Position numbers and translations under genes: made by a program. Source: Hyaloperonospora brassicae (Eukaryota > Oomycota > Peronosporomycetes > Peronosporales > Peronosporaceae). From it: 64,000 nucleotides of DNA. The notes under the pieces are model-generated. The model searched no databases. It was not told the DNA's origin and worked only from the letters and a program-made list of their open reading frames with translations. Below are positions 58,064 to 64,000 of this stretch, in pieces. The DNA is taken from NCBI GenBank assembly GCA_947650285.1, contig CANTFL010000056.1:186001-250000 (forward strand), written 5' to 3'. The stretch's first letter is position 1, and every line of letters begins with the position of its first letter.

Positions 58064-58690
58064 TTATGTCATGACAACAAAAATTGGGACATGTAATGGA
58101 GTCGATCTCACAAAAATCGTTTGTGTGAGGGTCGATCTTCCACTTGCCCAGACTTGCCGAATCACGGACGGAGTACTCCGATCCGTGCCTTGTTTTATAG
58201 CCTTGTGTTCATCTTGTGTACCCTTCGGTTGGTCTGGCTTGAGCTCCCCGTAATGGCATTGGGAGATGTCGATCTCGCAAGGAGGTTGAGGTTGAGAGTG
58301 CGCTTCCGGTGCGGAAATATTCACACCACGAACAGGGGTCCTGCGATCTTGACCTTGAGTCGCGACGATCTATATTTGGAGATGTCGCAATCTTAATCTT
58401 GGACCACACCGGTCTCGATTTGTCTTCGGGATCGGAGTCTTTGCTGTGCGGGAATCTTTACTCAGCAAAAAGTAATCTTTCGTCGATCTTGCCTTGGGAT
58501 CGGTCCGATCTGGTCTTGGGATCGGCCGATCTTGCAGGAAGTGCGCAATGTGGGCAGATAGGTGTCCTGTTTCGCCAAAATGAAACGTGCCTATCTGTCT
58601 TGTAGATCGCTTCGATCTCGCTCGGTATTGACTTGAACTTCTTGTCCAGATCTTCTGACCACTTGAGCCGTCTCGCAATCTTGTAACCAA
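58064..58690 (-). pseudogene. Decayed gag-like tail with a ruined zinc knuckle
   Basis: On the - strand (58690 to 58370) it reads RSKRSTRQIGTFHFGETGHL, then SAHIAHFLQDRPIPRP. FHFGETGHLSAH is what remains of a CFHCGETGHLSAHC-type zinc knuckle with its Cys residues changed. A second ORF (58324-58064, with DQPKGTQDEHKAIKQG) follows in another frame. This is probably the end of a gag gene on the - strand. Confidence 0.4.
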
Positions 58691-60085
58691 AATCCTTTTC
58701 CTTTTCCTTGTCGCTGCTACCCTAGCAGTTTGAGTTGAGATGAGTTACCTTAACCCCACCTTGGCCAAACAATCCAAGGTGAGTACACGAAACACGGCGC
58801 GGTAACGTCTCTTGATCGACGGGAGGCCAAATATCCTGCCCGGAAGAGAAGTCTGCGACATGCTTTATTTGTATAAAACGGTAACTGTTTATTTTCCAAC
58901 CAAATTAATAGCATCCTATCCTTAAGCCTATTCCGAACTGTAGGTCACTCTCCAAACCGATATCACCTTTAAGCTTGACCACCCCCTTGAACACGTGTCG
59001 AAATTTCATGACCTGTACTCCAAAGATAGCACCAATATTTCCGATATCGTGCCTAAATGCACAAAAGAGACCAAATCCCAAATACAATACCAAATTCCAA
59101 ATTTTGGTACCAAAAGGTCCGAAATAGTACTTAAGTGCCAAATGTGCCTAAATCCAATTGGCGACGTCGATTCGACCGGCTTCCACTGGCTCTTTCGGCC
59201 TGAACTTTTGTGACATCACTCATGGACCTTCAACAAACATATTCATCATGATCTCAAAGTCTCATCAGCGAAATAACATAATCCATAGAGAACAAGACCG
59301 ATCTGGTGCCCAAATTCGAGATCGTTGAGATCGACGCGGTACAATTCAGCAGTAGATGTTCTTCTGTCCATTGTGCGTGCTCCAATACCATCCTTCAAGG
59401 TTTATCTGATCCGTGGGGCCATCCACGCGTCTTGAAGTAGCTCCCTGGACTCTCATAAGTGTTCACACTTCCAGATCGGGCTGTAATTAACCAAAATCAG
59501 TACTCCCATTTTGGGACCGGTATAGAGTATCACCGATCTGTAAGATGTTGCAACTTGGTTACAGGATCACATCGCATCACCTGGTTTCATGTGCACCTTC
59601 CCCAGAGTAATTCTGCCACAATACTCAGTCTTCACCTGCTTCAACACACATTTCTGTCCTTGACCAACCTTCAAGCGGATCGCTTGACTTCATCCCTTCC
59701 TTTGTCCCAGATCGCCCCATAGAAATCATCCCTTTCTACGCCTTGTCCCGGATTGTTCCATAGCAATCATCCCTTTCTGCGCCTCGTCTCAGATTGTTCC
59801 ATGGAAATCATCCCTTTCTGCGCCTCGTTCCAGATTGTTCCATGAAAATCATTTGTTTCTGCGCCTCGTCCCAGATTGTTCCATGAAAAACATCCCTTAC
59901 TACGCCTCGTCTCGGATCGTTCCATGTCCATCATTCTGTCGATATTTGGATCGGCTATTCAAGTCTCGTTGGGATTACCTATCATCTCTTATAAGATCGC
60001 TAGATCATCCGGTGTCGTTTTCTGCGAGTAAGTGACGTCTCAACTGGGTGGTCGCCGATCCGCATGCCAAAATTGATTAGCGACT
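58691..60085. other. Non-coding stretch with a 41-bp minisatellite
   Basis: ORF 59141-58905 (-) is unrecognised. From about 59700 to 59935 a 41-bp unit is repeated (see separate entry). Otherwise GATC-rich sequence like that of gypsy A. Confidence 0.35.
59705..59935. repeat. Minisatellite, 41-bp unit, about 5.5 copies
   Basis: CCAT words occur at 59717, 59758, 59799, 59840, 59881 and 59922, exactly 41 bases apart. The unit is like CGCCTCGTCCCAGATTGTTC followed by CATGGAAATCATCCCTTTCT, with substitutions between copies. Confidence 0.85.
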
Positions 60086-61015
60086 TTACCCAGGAGTAGC
60101 CGCTACGACAGACCGTCCATGGATATCCTCCCGGCGAAGAGGCGACCGAGCGGCAGTAATATGGGCCCAACACGAAGCCGAGCCGTGGTGGTAAAACGTC
60201 ATATCCACACTTTGCCTCATCGCGAGAGTATGACTAGAATCACGTGCCGCATCCTGGGCCTCGTGGGTTCGAAGCACTGACAGAGGTATACACAACGAGG
60301 GAGGCAACTCCAACATCACCGATGCTTGAATGGAAGGTGCGACATATGCTTCAGCTGTTTCAATGGCCTCAGCCGACGAAATGCTTGATCGGAGAGTCGA
60401 CATTGCCTGAGGTGCAGCTGAAGAGACGATGGAACTAGCCTCCGGTGTAGACACCTGCCGGGAACGTTTGGTGGGCGTGGACGCGGACGAACGACCCGAC
60501 TTGCGTTTCTTCATCGTTGTCGCTGGATGCGCGGTGGCATCGACAAAGCTTGATGGCGATGAGGTCGCGGGAACGGCAGGCGACGCGAAAGGCGACGGTA
60601 GAACCGAGACAAACACGATCGGAGACGCGGGAATCGACGTCAATATGGTCGAAGTGGTCACCGACGTCAACAAAGTCGCTGTGGTTACGGACGTCAGCAA
60701 AGTCGACGAAGTCACCGACACCGATCCAGAAACTCGAGGACCAATTTGTCGGGTTCCAGTTGACACATGTGTGTGACGACCGTGATCACGTCTTAGAGAC
60801 TCACGCGAGCGCGCGGCAACCGAACTAGGGGGTAAAGATGCTGGTTCGAGACCCGCAGACGTGGATACAGTAGTCGACATCCCTGACGTCGTAGCCAATG
60901 ATAGAGGAGCCGCGGTCGAGGAAGGAGACGCGGTCAACGACGAGGTGGCAGGCGATGGTAAGGATGACACTTTACCATCGCTTTCAGTCGGGGCCGGTGG
61001 TGAAACAACCGACAC
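60086..61015 (-). pseudogene. Ser/Thr/Pro-rich ORF, retroelement-associated
   Basis: 309 codons, start MSVVSPPAPTESDGK. It has low-complexity Ser/Thr/Ala/Pro runs with near-repeats of SVTTATLLT (about residues 100-130), then a basic patch (TMKKRKSGRSSASTPTKRSR) that looks like a nuclear or nucleic-acid-binding signal, and a mixed C-terminus. I recognise no enzyme. It lies downstream of two other - strand ORFs. Gag N-terminal region of a - strand element, or an opposite-strand ORF like those of gypsy A and B, are both possible. Confidence 0.4.
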
Positions 61016-61126
61016 TGAAGCGGGAAGTTAAGGCCAAGACGTCGTCGACAACGGTTGAATGGACGAAGAAATCGGACTTGGCGAGTGGGAAGACTGGATT
61101 GGAGTTACCGGAACTGACGGTACACG

Positions 61127-61621
61127 CTAAGTAACTTCAGTAGATACTTCACCACGGTACGGAGATGCAGGAGGTAAAGAAGGCAAGTACGTGATGCGCG
61201 ATCCAGTCGACGGCTTCGAGGGTAGGAGTGGCATGAGGCGTCCGAGGGGAACGGGATCCATCAACGCAGATCGAGCTTCGCTGGGCAAAACACCAGTCGA
61301 TGACAAGCCAACCGATTCTATCCAAAGCGATCGTAATTGCGACCCCGCCGCCGAGCCGAGTGAGATGACGTCAGGAAACCGCTGAGCGAGAAGATCACAC
61401 AAGCGAGAATTTCGATCGAGTTCACGAGGATTTAAACCCGAAGCGTCAACGCCGGTGATAGATGCAACAGTGAGACTTGGATCAAGGGGCCATGAACCAC
61501 GAGGATTCCGAAGTCTGTTCCGCAAGCCGCTGATTACGCGACGCTGGTAGTAAATGAGTCCTGGAGCAGAGCGCAAGGCGTGGTCGCCGCCATTACACAT
61601 GACTATGGTAGCTTCTTGCAA
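61127..61621 (-). pseudogene. - strand ORF of the same retroelement remnant
   Basis: 164 codons (YYQRRVISGLRNRLRNPRGS, SLTVASITGVDASGLNPREL, DLLAQRFPDVISLGSAAGSQ). No known domain. It is separated from its neighbours by stops and frame changes, and the segment 61621-61972 between them also has coding-like text in other frames (LQLAIQAQDREVFDLLVDSP). It appears to be part of one decayed gene running 62473 to 60086. Confidence 0.35.
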
Positions 61622-61972
61622 CTGGCGATAGTACGCCGTCGCGATTCCACGGATAGCGGTTCGTTGGGCTCGAGACTCGGCGAGTCGACCAGTAAGTCGA
61701 AAACTTCGCGGTCCTGCGCTTGGATGGCTAGTTGCAAGCTAGAGATCATCCACTCTGCTGACTAAAGCTGTTCAGCGCGCTGGGAAGACACACGAGAGGC
61801 TTCCGTATCAAGAGTGAAGATCGACTTTTTAGTGATTCAAAGACGCCGGTGATCCTCAACGCAGCTGCCTGCAAAGTAGCAGCTTCCACATGGGTAGTCT
61901 TCAGTTAAGTTTGCAGGTTCACTGAATCGGCGATCGCAGCTTCCATACGTCGACGACGTGCTGCGCTACCCG

Positions 61973-62473
61973 CTACGACTGCTCAAGCGCTACGCACGAC
62001 CGAGCTACCGAGTCCGTGTGGTCGAGGGACACAACGACATCTGCACCGGCGAGGACGGCTAAGTCGGCGAGAGACGTGGCCTGCCAAATGGATTGACGTG
62101 TTGCCGCATCAATCAACGGCCGTGAAGTCTCCAATAAAAGGGCAATGATCCTCACAAGATCTATCTCACGCTGCTGGGTCCGGTGCTCCATGCCTCTCAG
62201 CGTCTGACGGAGCTCAGCAATGATGGTCGAGTTCTCAACGCCGACGTCCGACATATCACCAAAGCGATTTCTGGAAGATGAAAACGCTTGCAAACAAGGA
62301 TCACAGGGCAGATAATCTTGATGGCCAGGCTGCAATCGTTGAAATCCCACCGCAGCTTCGAGCCGATCAGGCGAACTCGATGAAACAAAGATAAATGGTA
62401 GTACGCTGAAAGCTCCAAGAAGCAAATCGATGGGCGGACTGGCGTTCCCCGGACCGACAGCACTAGAAGACAA
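61973..62473 (-). pseudogene. - strand ORF with coiled-coil-like segment
   Basis: 166 codons from MSSSAVGPGNASPP. The middle reads IIAELRQTLRGMEHRTQQRE with IDLVRIIALLLETSRPLI, a probable helix or coiled coil. The end is Ala/Val-rich. It is placed like the Ser-rich starts of the opposite-strand ORFs in gypsy A copy 1 and gypsy B. Function unknown. Confidence 0.4.
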
Positions 62474-63802
62474 GTTGATCTAAAGCGAAGAAGAGCATGA
62501 GAGCACCGTGGATCACAAGGAGTCAGGACGGAATGGTATGTGAGCGAGACAAATTACAACACCCACCATAACGCAAGCAGCGGAATTGACTGGACTGGGT
62601 GGCGTGTCTGGTGAATGAGACTGAGTAGAATAACGCATTGCAGAAAGACACAACGTCAATCCAGCTACAGGAGTGAGAGCAAGCATGACAAGTCGAAGCG
62701 TACCATGGGTCGACGAAAGAGAGAAGAGCAAGCTCAAGCTGGACGATTCGTGGTGAGAGAAAGACACTGGTCGAGACACTCGCCGGTTAGGTTCGTATCA
62801 CGACCGGGGCAGCTGTGGTATCGAATATTGCCAAACGAGGTATTCCATGCTCTTGAATTGACTATAGGAGGGGTGAACCAGACGGGAGAAACACAAGCGC
62901 GTCGACGGCGGCCAATCATGGCTCGACAGTGAAGAATCGACGAGTGAAGACTCGACGAGTGAAGACTCGACGAGTGAAGACTCGACGAGTGAAGACTCGA
63001 CGAGTGAAGACTCGACGCGAGAAGATCAGAGAATGACATTAGGAATGATCCAAAACACTAGGCATTAGTATATGATGATGAGGGGGACGAAGTGGTGCCA
63101 CTCAAGAACCCCTTCGCGTTCAGGAAGAGGAAGAGTGATAATCAATACAGTTCATAATTTTCTAAGTCCAAGACACGCGTACACTTAAGGTAAGTCCCTG
63201 CGTGGGCTATATTATGCCTGCCGTCGAACATCGAGAGGCATAGCTTGTAGAGTTATCGACTGGTAGCACCAAGAGTTTAGGAAGGCCCGGGTGGGGCAGC
63301 GCTCGCTACTAGCGAAATAAGGAGTCTCGTCTTCGACGAGCCGGTAAACCTAGTGAAGGGACCGTTGTTAGGCTTGTCGAGTGACAAGCAGGTGACCCAA
63401 TAGACGGCACCGTTTAAAGTCTTGTCGAACGCCAAGTCGGTGGGCCTCAGCCGAGGGCACCGAAAGTCCTCTAGTCGAGCATACACTGCGCCCGGTGACC
63501 TGTCAAAACGCGTAAGCGTCGGCTTTCATCCTTTGGTGTGAAGCCACAGGAAGAGAGAGGTTTCGAGTCTGCTAAGCTCGGGCAGGCCTCTGGAGAAATT
63601 GGTTGTAAGGAATCGGTCAAGCGCGAGCCACAACTAAACCCCGAAGAGGCAAACCACGTAGTGATTTATCCTAACGTAGTAGCCCGTGTCGCCGACTTAA
63701 TTCGGCATTTGTTGTGTTTGTACGTTGAGACTGTTGTGCTACAAAATTAAATTGCTACTATACCACAAAAGACCCGAAAGATTAATCACGGTTCACTCAG
63801 TT
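62474..63802. other. Region before the third gypsy A LTR
   Basis: No intact gene. It contains the 15-bp minisatellite (62924-63018). ORF 63538-63750 (+) and short - strand ORFs are unrecognised. Confidence 0.35.
62924..63018. repeat. 15-bp tandem repeat, about six copies
   Basis: Units CGAGTGAAGACTCGA start at 62941, 62956, 62971, 62986 and 63001, with a diverged first unit. Read on +, one frame gives STSED repeats (acidic, Ser-rich). On - the ORF 63039-62734 reads SSLHS repeats. The unit is itself nearly palindromic (CGAGTG/ACTCG). Confidence 0.85.
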
Positions 63803-64000
63803 TGTGTAATGATCGATTGTGTGTACATATTTTGGTGTGGAAACATAATTGGTGTGAACCTAATACCACGAACCACTACCCAAGCGATTCACTCCCGGGC
63901 GAGCCGTTACGGAGCGACCTTCCACGCACGTATATTCTGTGGCCCACATGATGCACGAGGTGAATTACATAGACATGAAATATGCAACAGCGATCTATCG
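63803..64000 (+). repeat. Gypsy A LTR, third copy (cut by window edge)
   Basis: TGTGTAATGATCGATTGTGT and the later AGGTGAATTACATAGACATG match the LTR starts at 5990 and 56726, with more divergence and without the tandem AGCGATCC part. Same orientation as the other two copies. Confidence 0.65.

Noticed and set aside
59705..59935. CRISPR array
   Set aside because: The unit is repeated head to tail with no unique spacers, and the setting is eukaryotic.

Overview
The window looks like a gene-poor, repeat-rich stretch of an oomycete genome (Phytophthora or downy-mildew type). Three things point there. The Ty3/gypsy and Ty1/copia proteins have the composition and domain order typical of oomycete elements. 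Degenerate adenylate-kinase exons sit in MULE-like elements. The only convincing intact host gene, at 31557-32474, encodes a secreted protein with an EER motif and WY-type helical repeats, as in oomycete host-translocated effectors. I saw no rRNA, tRNA or CRISPR array. Much of the sequence (13.0-16.3 kb, 17.1-20.4 kb, 27.3-28.7 kb, 42.2-56.2 kb) is AT-rich with only short, unconvincing ORFs.

Layout. 1-6767: 3' part of a decayed gypsy element (lineage A, + strand) with first RNase H, second RNase H, integrase and chromodomain-like tail, then an opposite-strand coiled-coil ORF and an LTR-like repeat. 7980-12430: a decayed gag-protease-RT remnant of the same kind on the - strand. 16537-20945: a 4.4-kb element with ~590-bp inverted arms carrying long imperfect trinucleotide tracts. 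21296-27296: a MULE-like element with a FAR1-type transposase fragment and an adenylate-kinase fragment, interrupted by a copia element (21896-27087) with 205/206-bp LTRs and a perfect GTCAC target duplication. 28712-29156: a solo LTR. 29808-30608: a second MULE-like element carrying the adenylate-kinase exon, an intron-like segment and a second captured coding segment. 31557-32474: effector. 33768-42147: an inverted solo LTR split by a nearly complete gypsy chromovirus (lineage B, 33974-41957). 56273-57471: a second copy of the lineage A 3' end. 58064-63760: decayed retroelement ORFs, mainly on the - strand, with two minisatellites. 63803-64000: start of a third lineage A LTR.

The most unusual signal is in lineage B. 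The LTRs, gag, pol, the antisense-ORF region and the 3' non-coding part are all packed with short near-perfect inverted repeats (arms about 6-11 bp, loops about 2-15 nt), roughly one every 30-50 bases. They run through protein-coding sequence whose domains remain recognisable, so they must rest largely on synonymous choices. The copia element in the same window does not show this on reading. The property recurs in the related solo LTR and in a few isolated islands.

How the parts relate. The effector gene sits alone between transposon arrays. The retroelements are nested: copia inside a MULE, gypsy B inside an older gypsy B solo LTR. The MULEs carry shuffled host exons. All retroelement coding regions are broken by stops or frameshifts, so none appears autonomous as sequenced.
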